From assembly GCA_910586275.1 (NCBI GenBank), contig CAJUIM010000103.1, forward strand, positions 1 to 14,045: a stretch of 14,045 nt of DNA, given 5' to 3'. The notes beneath the pieces are model-generated. The model was not told where the DNA came from. It searched no databases and saw only the letters and a list, made by a program, of their open reading frames with translations. Below are positions 1 to 7,285 of the stretch, one piece after another (position 1 is the first letter of the stretch; every line of letters begins with the position of its first letter). The DNA comes from an uncultured Lachnospiraceae bacterium (GTDB lineage: Bacteria; Bacillota; Clostridia; Lachnospirales; Lachnospiraceae). The position numbers and the translations under genes are program-made.

Positions 1-116
1 CCGGCCGAAAAAAGCGCACGGAAAACCGGGACAGGCAGTTCCGCTGCTGCCGGCCGCTAAAAAAACTCGCCCACGGGCGTCCGCCTCCCAACATTACATT
101 CAGGCTGAGCTGTTAC
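1..116. repeat. Left arm of 116-bp inverted repeat bracketing the window
   Basis: Bases 1-116 match the reverse complement of 13930-14045 with no gaps and five mismatches (window positions 3, 15, 56, 69 and 109), about 96% identity. All five differences are transitions, and in each the left arm carries G or C where the right arm's complement carries A or T. Similarity stops sharply after the shared CTGTTAC at 110-116. The outer limits cannot be seen because the window ends inside or at the repeat. No coding frame is evident. Read on the - strand, the arm contains CGCCC-GT-GGGCG followed by AG and seven Ts, a possible outward-facing terminator. I cannot tell whether this is a dispersed intergenic repeat, a terminal repeat of a mobile unit, or an inversion site. 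Confidence 0.95.
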
Positions 117-145
117 GATTGCCGTGAGCCGGTTTTACAGAAATC

Positions 146-174
146 TTGTTGTTTATTCAAATATATGGTAAAAT
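146..174 (+). promoter_or_regulatory. Probable sigma-A promoter of the polysaccharide operon
   Basis: TTGTTG at 146-151 and TAAAAT at 169-174 are separated by 17 bases. The -10 box differs from TATAAT at one position and is preceded by TGG (166-168), giving an extended -10 element. It lies 46 bases upstream of the first start codon at 220 and just inside the left repeat arm, so it would travel with the cluster if the segment moved or inverted. The -35 match is only half of consensus. Confidence 0.6.
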
Positions 175-219
175 AGACTTTATATATGTAAACCGGTCAA
201 CAATGAATGGAGAGTATAA

Positions 220-1149
220 ATGAAACTGCTCAGTGTGATAGTCCCCTGCTATAATGAGGAAGAGAATATTCACGATTTCTATGAAGAACTGATGAAAAAT
301 TCTGCTTTTTTCCAAAAGAAGGAAATAGAGGTAGAAGTCATGTATATAGATGACGGCTCAAGGGATAGGACGGCAGAACGGGTAAAGGAACTGGCGAAAC
401 GGGATAAGAGGGTGCATCTTGTCTCTTTTTCCAGGAATTTCGGGAAGGAAGCGGCTATATATGCAGGTCTGCAGAAAGCGAAGGGGGATTATGCGGTATT
501 GATGGATTGCGATCTGCAGGATCCTCCGTCGCTTCTGCCGGAGATGTTCCGTTATATAGAGGAAGGTTATGATTCCGTGGCTACCAGGCGCGTAACGCGG
601 AAAGGGGAGCCGATGATACGTTCTTTTTTCGCCCGTATGTTTTATCGGCTTATCAATAAAATCTCACGGACGGAGATTGTGGACGGCGCAAGGGATTACC
701 GGCTGATGACAAGGCAGGTGGTGGATGCCATATTGGCTCTGTCGGAGTATAACCGTTTCACGAAAGGTATTTTCGGATGGGTAGGCTATAAGACAAAATG
801 GCTGGAATATGAAAATATTGAACGGAAAAAGGGGGAGACAAAGTGGTCGTTTTGGAAACTGTTTTTGTATTCCATTGACGGGATTACCGCATTTTCCACA
901 GTGCCTCTGGCGATTGCGTCATTTATGGGGCTGGTGTTCTGTGTATGTGCCTTTTTGATGATTCTGTTTACAATTGTCAGGAAGCTGATGTTTGGCGACC
1001 CTACATCGGGGTGGCCGTCTCTGGTCTGCATTATTTTACTGTGCAGCGGGGTGCAGCTGTTTTGTCTTGGAATAGTCGGGCAGTATTTGTCCAAGACTTA
1101 TATGGAGGTAAAGAAAAGGCCCATATATTTGGTCAAGGAGGAACTGTAA
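220..1149 (+). CDS. GT2 polyprenyl-phosphate glycosyltransferase (GtrB/ArnC/DPM1-like)
   Basis: This 309-residue membrane glycosyltransferase probably moves a sugar from a nucleotide donor to undecaprenyl phosphate on the cytoplasmic face, giving a lipid-linked sugar used for polymer decoration or assembly. The GT-A domain fills residues 1-210: SVIVPCYNEEENI (5-17), YIDDGS (42-47), SRNFGKEAAIYAGL (71-84), and the metal and donor motif DCDLQDPP (96-103). GETKWSFWKL (205-214) is the interfacial segment typical of GtrB-type enzymes. Two C-terminal membrane segments follow (about 226-253 and 264-289), then the family-typical tail QYLSKTY...RPIYLV. GGAGAG at 209-214 supports the ATG at 220. It is the first gene after the promoter. 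No GtrA-type flippase partner is adjacent. The family is clear; the sugar is unknown. Confidence 0.92.
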   Translation: MKLLSVIVPCYNEEENIHDFYEELMKNSAFFQKKEIEVEVMYIDDGSRDRTAERVKELAKRDKRVHLVSFSRNFGKEAAIYAGLQKAKGDYAVLMDCDLQDPPSLLPEMFRYIEEGYDSVATRRVTRKGEPMIRSFFARMFYRLINKISRTEIVDGARDYRLMTRQVVDAILALSEYNRFTKGIFGWVGYKTKWLEYENIERKKGETKWSFWKLFLYSIDGITAFSTVPLAIASFMGLVFCVCAFLMILFTIVRKLMFGDPTSGWPSLVCIILLCSGVQLFCLGIVGQYLSKTYMEVKKRPIYLVKEEL

Positions 1150-1177
1150 CCATGATTGATCCGGTTATTTGTCGAAC

Positions 1178-1193
1178 GATGTACTAGTACATC
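1178..1193. promoter_or_regulatory. Perfect 16-bp palindrome in the first intergenic gap
   Basis: GATGTACTAGTACATC is self-complementary over all 16 bases and sits in the 141-base gap between the first two genes. It has the size and symmetry of a dimeric repressor operator, but no T-run follows, so it is not an intrinsic terminator. No convincing promoter is visible around it. Chance occurrence is possible. Confidence 0.35.
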
Positions 1194-1290
1194 TGTTAGA
1201 AAGCAATTTTCAAACATGCTTTAGGACAGGAAAGACGTAAGGATATGGTTTTAGGAAAGTGGCTTTAGGTTTGAGAAGGCGGAATATAAG

Positions 1291-2043
1291 ATGGACAGGC
1301 TGGTCAGTATTGTAGTGCCGATGCATAATGCAGGCACATATATAGAGGAAACAATTGATATGGTGCGCCGGCAGACTTACGGGCAATGGGAACTTCTCCT
1401 GATAGATGACTGCTCTGCGGATGACAGCAGGGAAAAGGCGGAGAAGAGGGCCGGAGACGACGGAAGGATTCGTCTGATTGCCAAAGATAAAAACGGAGGC
1501 GCCGCTTTGGCGAGAAATACGGGGATTGACTGCGCGTCAGGCAGGTATTTGGCTTTTCTGGATGCGGATGATGTCTGGATGGAAGATAAGCTGGAAAGAG
1601 AACTCTGCTTTATGGAGGAAAAAAATGCGGCCTTTGTTTTTACCGCATATGAGTTTGGGGATGAGAAGGCCGAAAGGACGGGTAAGGTAGTACATGTGCC
1701 GGAGACGCTATCCTATCAGGAGGCACTGTCCCGGACAGTTATCTTTACTACTACGGTTTTGTTCGATTTGGAAAAAATCGATAAGGGACTGATAAAGATG
1801 CCTAATGTGCCAAGCGAAGATACCGCTACTTGGTGGAAGATACTGCGGAACGGTTACATCGCATATGGCTTGGATGAGGTACTTGCTATATACCGGAGAC
1901 CGGCCAAGTCGCTGTCTTCCAACAAGCTTAAGGCCATGGCCAGAATATGGAATCTGTACCGAAGGGAAGAAAAACTGTCTGTTGCCGGCAGCCTGCGGAA
2001 TTTCATCGGCTGGGCATGGCGCGCGGCATATAGGCGGATATAG
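1291..2043 (+). CDS. GT2 family glycosyltransferase, TuaG-like
   Basis: This soluble 250-residue GT-A glycosyltransferase is likely to add one sugar to the lipid-linked repeat unit at the inner face of the membrane. Visible motifs are SIVVPMHNAG (6-15), LLLIDDCSADDS (35-46), the donor-binding KNGGAALARNTGI (67-79), the metal-binding DAD at 91-93 in AFLDADDVW, and the acceptor-side Glu-Asp pair at 176-177 (PSEDTATWWKIL). The pattern resembles the teichuronic acid enzyme TuaG and other short GT2 proteins of Gram-positive capsule loci. No membrane segment is obvious. An AAGGCGG sequence about 10 bases upstream supports ATG 1291. The next gene begins 15 bases after the stop, so they are very likely co-transcribed. 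Donor and acceptor cannot be read from sequence. Confidence 0.88.
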   Translation: MDRLVSIVVPMHNAGTYIEETIDMVRRQTYGQWELLLIDDCSADDSREKAEKRAGDDGRIRLIAKDKNGGAALARNTGIDCASGRYLAFLDADDVWMEDKLERELCFMEEKNAAFVFTAYEFGDEKAERTGKVVHVPETLSYQEALSRTVIFTTTVLFDLEKIDKGLIKMPNVPSEDTATWWKILRNGYIAYGLDEVLAIYRRPAKSLSSNKLKAMARIWNLYRREEKLSVAGSLRNFIGWAWRAAYRRI

Positions 2044-2058
2044 AAAAGAGGAGCAAAA

Positions 2059-3441
2059 GTGAAACAGAGAGAATCAAGGAAGAGGGTTATCGTGCTGCTG
2101 CTGTCGCTGATTGGGCTGTGCCTGCAGACGGCTGTATATGCATATGTCTGGCTGACAGAGTATTATCCGTATCTTGCAATGCTGGGAAAAGTAAACTATT
2201 ATAAGAACGGGCATATTATTATTATAGGGATTTATTTTATCCTTCTTTTCTTTTTTGAGAATACTTACGGAGGACTGAAAATCGGGTACCTGAAAGCATC
2301 GGAAATTTTTTTCTCACAGATTTTTTCATTGCTGGCGGTGAATGTGATTGCCTATCTGCAGATTATGCTGCTGAGAAACTGGATGGTGCGGATTGGGCCT
2401 ATTTTGGCAGTGTTGGTCATACAGCTGGCAATCTCAGGCATATGGACAATATTCTGCCATGCGTTTCACAGAAGGTTTTTTCCGCCTAGGGAACTGCTGC
2501 TGGTATATGGGGACCGTTCCATTGACGATATATTAGGGAAGTTTTCTACCCGGAGAGATAAATATCAAGTGAATAAATGCATGAACATCAGCGAGGGTGT
2601 GGAAGCCATTAAGGAAGAGGTGGAGACAGGCTATGATGCCATTGTATTGTGGGATATCCCTACACAGGCCAGAAATAAGCTTCTGAAATTCTGTTATGGG
2701 AAGTCTATCCGCGTATACATGATGCCGAAGATTACGGATGTGCTCATTCAGGGTTCGGCGCAGCTGCACTTGTTCGACACTCCTATTTTCCTTACCAGGG
2801 AATATTCGCTGCGGGTGGAACAGAGAGCCATCAAGAGGCTCATTGATTTAGTGTGTGCGCTTCTGCTGGTGGTTATCGCATCGCCTATTATGTTGGTAAC
2901 CGCACTGGTGATTAAACTGTACGACGGAGGGCCGGTTTTCTATAAACAGGTAAGATGCACGATAGGCCAGAAGGAATTCTATATTATGAAATTCCGCAGT
3001 ATGCGGGTGGATGCAGAGAAGGACGGCGTGGCAAGGTTGGCGGCAAAAAACGATTCCCGAATAACGCCGGTGGGGAAATTTATCCGTGCGGTAAGAATAG
3101 ACGAACTGCCGCAGCTTTTTAATATTCTGCGAGGGGACATGTCGTTTATCGGCCCCAGGCCGGAACGGCCGGAAATCATTGCACAGTATGTACAGGATAT
3201 GCCGGAGTTTGTATTCCGCATGAAAGTGAAGGCCGGGCTGGCGGGATATGCGCAGGTTTACGGGAAATACAATACGACTCCTTATGATAAACTAAAGCTG
3301 GATTTGGCTTATATCGAAAATTATACCGTATGGCTGGATATTAAGCTGATGCTGCTGACTCTGAAAATATTGTTTAAGCCGGAGAGCACGGAAGGCGTGG
3401 ACAGCAGGCAGGTTACGGCAATGAAGGAAGAGGACAGGTAA
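2059..3441 (+). CDS. Undecaprenyl-phosphate sugar phosphotransferase (initiating transferase, WbaP/CpsE-like)
   Basis: This 460-residue protein probably starts repeat-unit synthesis by transferring a sugar-1-phosphate from a nucleotide sugar to undecaprenyl phosphate. It has four N-terminal membrane helices (about 9-33, 50-67, 83-106, 112-134), a cytoplasmic CoA-binding-like domain (about 143-250), a further hydrophobic helix (261-287), and a C-terminal bacterial sugar transferase domain. That domain shows KFRSM (311-315), the catalytic Asp-Glu dyad at 348-349 in RIDELPQLFNILRGD, and FIGPRPERPE (363-372). This is the standard length and order for polyprenyl glycosylphosphotransferases. The start is GTG at 2059, with GAGGAG at 2048-2053 and a 5-base spacer; no ATG has a comparable site. 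It acts on the cytoplasmic membrane face. The transferred sugar is unknown. Confidence 0.95.
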   Translation: MKQRESRKRVIVLLLSLIGLCLQTAVYAYVWLTEYYPYLAMLGKVNYYKNGHIIIIGIYFILLFFFENTYGGLKIGYLKASEIFFSQIFSLLAVNVIAYLQIMLLRNWMVRIGPILAVLVIQLAISGIWTIFCHAFHRRFFPPRELLLVYGDRSIDDILGKFSTRRDKYQVNKCMNISEGVEAIKEEVETGYDAIVLWDIPTQARNKLLKFCYGKSIRVYMMPKITDVLIQGSAQLHLFDTPIFLTREYSLRVEQRAIKRLIDLVCALLLVVIASPIMLVTALVIKLYDGGPVFYKQVRCTIGQKEFYIMKFRSMRVDAEKDGVARLAAKNDSRITPVGKFIRAVRIDELPQLFNILRGDMSFIGPRPERPEIIAQYVQDMPEFVFRMKVKAGLAGYAQVYGKYNTTPYDKLKLDLAYIENYTVWLDIKLMLLTLKILFKPESTEGVDSRQVTAMKEEDR

Positions 3442-3470
3442 AGGGGAGCAAGGAAATCGGGAGAGGACGG

Positions 3471-4634
3471 ATGGGAATGGAAAACGATAGATATATGCAG
3501 GAGGGGCTGGACTGGAAACGGATTCTGCTGCTGATGAAAGGAAAATTATGGATGGCGGCGGCAGCGGCGGTTTTAGGCGTATTGGCCGGCGGCGGGCTGT
3601 ATTTGTCCGTTCATCTTTTCTTGGAATCGGAGAGGGAATTTCAGTCGGTGTCCAAGATCTATCTGAATTTTAACTGTGACCCGGAGGACTTCAGTGAGTT
3701 ATCTTATAACGGCTATACTTGGAACGACTTAATGGCAACCGACCCTATTTTAGGCTATACAATGGAGATGCTGCCGCCGGGAACAGACCGGGATGCAGTA
3801 ATTGCGGCCACAAAGGCGGAGATACTTTCCGATATCCGGCTGCTGACAATTACGGTGACAGCCAATGAGCCGGGGACAGCAGCGCAGATTATGGAGGCCA
3901 CACAGAAATCACTGGTACATTTGGGAGAGACGGACCAATTGTTTGAAAGCATTCAGATTTACAGCACAGGAGAGCCGCGGCAGATTGTATGGGATAACCG
4001 GACGGCCAATGCGGCAGTTACAGGAGCGGTGATTGGCGGAGCATTGGCATTGATGGCACTGGCATTTTATTATGTGCTGGATGATTCCTTCTATGTGGCA
4101 GCTGATTTGGAAAAGCGGCACGGCATACCAGTGCTGGGGCTGTTTGTTCCTGACGGGACGGACGGAATGCAGGCATACGGAAAAGAATTTGCCGTGAATT
4201 ACCGTTATCTTTGCAGGAATATAAAAACGGCTGTATTGGCAGGCGTAGAGAACAGGGCGGATTTGGACGTCATCCGATGCGCAATGCAGAAAGCCGCGGA
4301 TGACGGAAAGGGAAGCATAGGAGACAGAGAAAACGCGGAAGCCGGAGAAACGGCGGCAGACAATGCAACTGCCGGAAGTCCCAAGTTAGAAATCGGCGGC
4401 AACCTAGGGGAGGATATGACACTTTACCGCCGGATACGAGAAGCAGATGGTACAATTCTCTGCATATGCTATGGCAGAAGGAACGGAAAACTGCTGGAAG
4501 CTGCCTTGAGCAACCTACAGAAACAAGACTGCCGCGTGCTTGGTGCAGTCATTGTGAACGCGGACAGGAAATTCTTAAAATTATACTTCTACGGGAGACA
4601 GGCAAAGAATCCGATTTTGACAGACAGGATGTAA
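3471..4634 (+). CDS. Wzz/CpsC-like polysaccharide chain-length protein with degenerate kinase-like C-terminal domain
   Basis: This 387-residue protein is likely the polysaccharide co-polymerase that controls chain length with the polymerase encoded downstream. It has a short cytoplasmic N-terminus, TM1 (about 25-50), an extracytoplasmic domain (about 51-178), TM2 (about 180-203) and an unusually long cytoplasmic C-terminus. The segment 317-376 (LYRRIREADGTIL, then LSNLQKQDCRVLGAVIVNAD and YFYGR) resembles the last strands of CpsD/BY-kinase domains, but no Walker A P-loop is present, so it is probably a non-catalytic kinase-like domain. Residues about 276-312 form a low-complexity insert rich in Gly, Ala, Glu and Asp. 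GGAG at 3460-3463 fits ATG 3471; ATG 3477 is possible but less well spaced. No tyrosine kinase gene follows. The gene ends just before the repeat tract. Confidence 0.82.
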   Translation: MGMENDRYMQEGLDWKRILLLMKGKLWMAAAAAVLGVLAGGGLYLSVHLFLESEREFQSVSKIYLNFNCDPEDFSELSYNGYTWNDLMATDPILGYTMEMLPPGTDRDAVIAATKAEILSDIRLLTITVTANEPGTAAQIMEATQKSLVHLGETDQLFESIQIYSTGEPRQIVWDNRTANAAVTGAVIGGALALMALAFYYVLDDSFYVAADLEKRHGIPVLGLFVPDGTDGMQAYGKEFAVNYRYLCRNIKTAVLAGVENRADLDVIRCAMQKAADDGKGSIGDRENAEAGETAADNATAGSPKLEIGGNLGEDMTLYRRIREADGTILCICYGRRNGKLLEAALSNLQKQDCRVLGAVIVNADRKFLKLYFYGRQAKNPILTDRM

Positions 4635-4674
4635 AACCGGTAAGAAATACAGATCATAGAAAGCTGATAAAGAA

Positions 4675-4837
4675 AAATCAGATAGAAGAAATCAGTGAAA
4701 GAGATTAGTATAGAGGAAAACGGCTAGAGAGATTAGATAGAAGAAATCGGTTCAAGAGATTAGGTAGAAGAAATCGGTTCAAGAGATTAGATAGAAGAAA
4801 TCGGTTCAAGAAATTTGATAGAGGAAATCGGCTAGAG
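4675..4837. repeat. 27-bp tandem repeats (about six units) downstream of wzz
   Basis: Units start near 4675, 4702, 4730, 4757, 4784 and 4811. The central ones are near-identical, with the core GATAGAAGAAATCGGTTCAA; the unit at 4702 is 28 bp, and the outer units are more degenerate. One + frame stays open through the central units (codons read R-L-D-R-R-N-R-F-K) but has no start codon. There are no unique spacers, so this is not CRISPR. The + strand is strongly purine-rich. It begins 41 bases after the wzz stop codon. Confidence 0.88.
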
Positions 4838-5220
4838 AGAAAAGCAGGAAGAGCGGAACAAAAACGGCGGGTACAGAAAAGAAAGAAACTCGGGAGAGAC
4901 AGAGGGAATAGAAGAAACAGAAAATGCGGAAGAAACAGAAGAATCAGAGGAAGCAGGGGGAAACAGAGGAGACAGGGGAAACAGAAGAAATAGAAGGAAC
5001 AGGAGAAACAAAAGAGACAGAAGAAGCAGGAGAAACAGAAGAGGCAGGGGAACAGAAGAGACAGAGGAAGCAGGAGAAATAGAAGAGACAGAAGAAGCAG
5101 GGGAACAGAAGAGACAGAGGAAGCAGGAGAAATAGAAGAGACAGAAGAAGCAGGAGAAACAGAAGACGCGGGAGAGAGAGAAGAAGCAGAAGGAAAAGGG
5201 AAAAAAGAAAGGAACCGGAA
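4838..5220. repeat. Purine-rich degenerate 18-bp/53-bp repeat tract with a broken Glu-rich reading frame
   Basis: The + strand is almost all A and G, built from variants of ACAGAAGAAGCAGGAGAA (Thr-Glu-Glu-Ala-Gly-Glu). A higher-order 53-bp unit starts at 5044 and 5097, with a diverged third copy from 5150; 53 is one base short of three 18-bp units. The acidic peptide pattern continues through the tract only if the frame changes at GGGGG (4956-4960), at GGGGAAC near 5047-5053 and again near 5100-5106. After the last change that frame runs to a TGA at 5237-5239, overlapping the next gene by 19 bases. A 52-codon ORF from ATG 4924 to TAG 5082 has no good ribosome binding site. I see no credible gene; it may be a decayed coding tail or a recombination-prone spacer. 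Confidence 0.85.
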
Positions 5221-6006
5221 ATGGGTATACAGATGCTGATCTCCGCAGTCGACCAAGACATGCGGACAATAGCGGAGCGGATGAATATAGAAACAGATGC
5301 CATTGTGATTAACCAATGCGACCGCTTTGGGTATGAGGAATATGAACACCGAGGGCACAGAATCTGCTGCTACAGTTTTAAGGAACGAGGAGTTGGCCTA
5401 TCCAGGAACAACGCCCTGATGCGAGCGGAAGAAGAACTATGCCTATTTTCGGATGAAGACATCGTATATAAGCAAGGATATGCGTCACTGATAGAGAAAG
5501 CCTTTAAACAACATAAAGATGCGGACATGATTCTCTTCAACGTTATAGTGACACCGGCCAGACGGACCTACTGGAATACGCAAGAAAAACGAGTGCAGTG
5601 GTACAATTACGGAAGATACCCGGCATACAGCATAGCAGCGCGGACGGAAACCCTGCATAAGGCAAACATCAACTTCTCCCTATTATTTGGCGGAGGAGCC
5701 AAATACAGCAACGGAGAAGACAGCCTATTTCTCAGAGACTGCCTGAAAGCAGGATTAAAACTAATAGCCTCTCCGACTGTCATCGGAGAAGAAAAGGAAA
5801 GGAAGTCCACATGGTTTCACGGGTATAATGAAAAATTCTTCCGGGACAGAGGAGTTCTATACCACTATCTATACGGGAAGATGGCAATACCCTTTTCCAT
5901 ACGATTCCTACTGGCACATAAAACGGAGATGTGTGCAGAAATCGGCTGGAAACAGGCATATAGGCTAATGAAGGCCGGAATAAAGGAAGGCAGAGACAGA
6001 GTATGA
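5221..6006 (+). CDS. GT2-like capsular glycosyltransferase
   Basis: This 261-residue protein has the pattern of small GT2-fold transferases found in Firmicutes polysaccharide loci, and probably adds one sugar to the lipid-linked unit in the cytoplasm. Visible features are the start MGIQMLISAVDQD, DAIVINQCD (26-34), ERGVGLSRNNAL (55-66), the DxD-type FSDEDIVY (76-83), and GGGAKYSNGEDSLFL (157-171) with a Glu-Asp pair at 166-167 likely on the acceptor side. The frame is open upstream to 5083 through the repeat tract, but there is no start codon there; AAAGGA at 5208-5213, 7 bases before ATG 5221, fixes the start. It overlaps the polymerase gene by ATGA (6003-6006), so translation is probably coupled. 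CTA and ATA codons look more frequent than in genes upstream. Substrates are unknown. Confidence 0.82.
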   Translation: MGIQMLISAVDQDMRTIAERMNIETDAIVINQCDRFGYEEYEHRGHRICCYSFKERGVGLSRNNALMRAEEELCLFSDEDIVYKQGYASLIEKAFKQHKDADMILFNVIVTPARRTYWNTQEKRVQWYNYGRYPAYSIAARTETLHKANINFSLLFGGGAKYSNGEDSLFLRDCLKAGLKLIASPTVIGEEKERKSTWFHGYNEKFFRDRGVLYHYLYGKMAIPFSIRFLLAHKTEMCAEIGWKQAYRLMKAGIKEGRDRV

Positions 6007-7130
6007 TTTTTTATTTTATGATAGCGGCAGCAACCATCGCATTAGCGCTGCCAGTACGGACAATACCGCGGCGAGGACCGCGACCATACGGAGAAACGGC
6101 AACCAGCAGGCAGCAGGCATACAATATGCTGTGCCTGTTTTCTATTTTCCTAATCCTCCTTGCGGTATCCGCCTGCCGCCTGAATGTGGGGAATGATTAT
6201 GCAAAATATGTAGAATTTATGCATCTGATTGCCTGCGATGCTTATAGCTATGTACCCACCGAAACAGGATTCAATACATTGGTCGCCGTATTGTACCGAC
6301 TCACAGGAAACGAAAACTTTTTACTAGTCTTCGCTGTTTTTGCCTTTCTCACCATAGGCCTCTTTCTAAAAGCCATGTATGAGCAAAGCGACAGCTTTGG
6401 GCAAAGCTTTTTCCTGTTTATGACATTTGGGCTCTACTTTTCCACGTTCAACACCGTACGCTATTATCTGGCATTGGCACTGGCCCTATATTCAGTAAAA
6501 TATGTACTCAAAAAAGAATGGGCAAAATTTCTGCTACTAATCCTGCTTGGATCCACATTCCACAAATCCATGCTAGTAGTGATTCCCTTATACTTTCTGG
6601 CCACACTAGCTTGGAAAAAATGGCAGCTTATACTGATGGCATTATTCTGCACCACATTCTTTTTTATGCAGGACTTCTATCTCAAAGCAGTGATATTCCT
6701 ATACCCATCCTACGAAGATACAGAATATCTAGAAGGAGGCATCAGCTGGTTCAACATCCTGCGCTGCCTCGGCGTGCTTATTTTTGCGGCATTATATTAC
6801 AAACAAGCGGTGACAGGAAGCAAACGGAACCGATTCTATTTCTTCTGCAACCTAGGGGCACTCATACTTTACACCTGCTGCTCATTCCTGCCCATTATTA
6901 CAAGAATCGGCTATTACCTAAACATTACCCAAATCCTCTTTATTCCGGCAATACTGCAAAAGATAGAAAATAAGAAACAGAAACGCTTTTGGGGAATAAC
7001 CATAGCACTGGCTGCTACAGGCTACTTCCTACTATATCTAATACGGGCAGACAACGACGGCATACGGGTACTCCCATATCAGACCTTCATGTTCCATGAC
7101 ATGGTTCCGATATTGTCAGATATGAACTAA
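6003..7130 (+). CDS. EpsG-family polysaccharide polymerase (Wzy)
   Basis: This 375-residue polytopic membrane protein probably polymerises lipid-linked repeat units on the outer face of the membrane. About ten hydrophobic segments span the length. EpsG-type signatures are CRLNVGNDYAKY (58-69), ETGFN (87-91), FNTVRYYLALALALYS (149-164), FHKS (186-189) and RIGYY (301-305). The Arg and His residues in these loops are the usual conserved positions of this family. The start overlaps the previous gene's stop, so the two form a module. CTA leucine codons are common (about fifteen by eye), while I found none in 220-1149, hinting at separate ancestry. The polymerase usually fixes the linkage between repeat units, so it is expected to be strain-specific. 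No terminator follows; the next 377 bases are repeats and a MITE-like element. Confidence 0.88.
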   Translation: MIFYFMIAAATIALALPVRTIPRRGPRPYGETATSRQQAYNMLCLFSIFLILLAVSACRLNVGNDYAKYVEFMHLIACDAYSYVPTETGFNTLVAVLYRLTGNENFLLVFAVFAFLTIGLFLKAMYEQSDSFGQSFFLFMTFGLYFSTFNTVRYYLALALALYSVKYVLKKEWAKFLLLILLGSTFHKSMLVVIPLYFLATLAWKKWQLILMALFCTTFFFMQDFYLKAVIFLYPSYEDTEYLEGGISWFNILRCLGVLIFAALYYKQAVTGSKRNRFYFFCNLGALILYTCCSFLPIITRIGYYLNITQILFIPAILQKIENKKQKRFWGITIALAATGYFLLYLIRADNDGIRVLPYQTFMFHDMVPILSDMN

Positions 7131-7146
7131 CACCCCGCCCAACCAG

Positions 7147-7263
7147 AAGATAAAAGAAAATAAAAAGCCAAAAGAATATAAAAAGCCAAAGGAATATAAA
7201 AGGGCAAAGGAATATAAAAAGGCAAAGGAGTACAAAAAGGCAAAGGAAGGCAAAAGAAAATAA
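7147..7263. repeat. 18-bp tandem repeat, lysine-codon rich, after wzy
   Basis: Five exact-period 18-bp units run from 7156 to 7245, with a partial unit to 7260. Read in the open frame (7147 to TAA 7261-7263) they give GAA-TAT-AAA-AAG-CCA/GCA-AAG, that is E-Y-K-K-P/A-K repeated. Several changes between units are synonymous (TAT/TAC, GAA/GAG, AAA/AAG). There is no start codon, and the frame is closed upstream by TGA 7123-7125. It lies +1 relative to the wzy frame, so a one-base deletion within 7125-7127 would fuse it to Wzy as a basic tail. Whether it was ever translated is unknown. Confidence 0.85.
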
Positions 7264-7285
7264 AATTAAATTCCACCAGCACACA

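Noticed and set aside
4675..4837. CRISPR-like array of 27-bp units
   Set aside because: The units are directly adjacent, without unique spacers, and no cas gene is present.
4924..5082. A 52-codon plus-strand ORF in the repeat tract starting at ATG 4924
   Set aside because: There is no convincing ribosome binding site. The frame is basic at first, turns Glu-rich only after the G-run, then turns basic again, consistent with random opening in a repeat.
4705..5358. A 217-codon minus-strand ORF with Leu/Phe/Ser/Pro repeats
   Set aside because: It is the complement of the purine-rich repeat tract, which simply lacks stop codons on that strand. It has no family resemblance, overlaps the GT start, and its hydrophobic repeats are a by-product of base composition.
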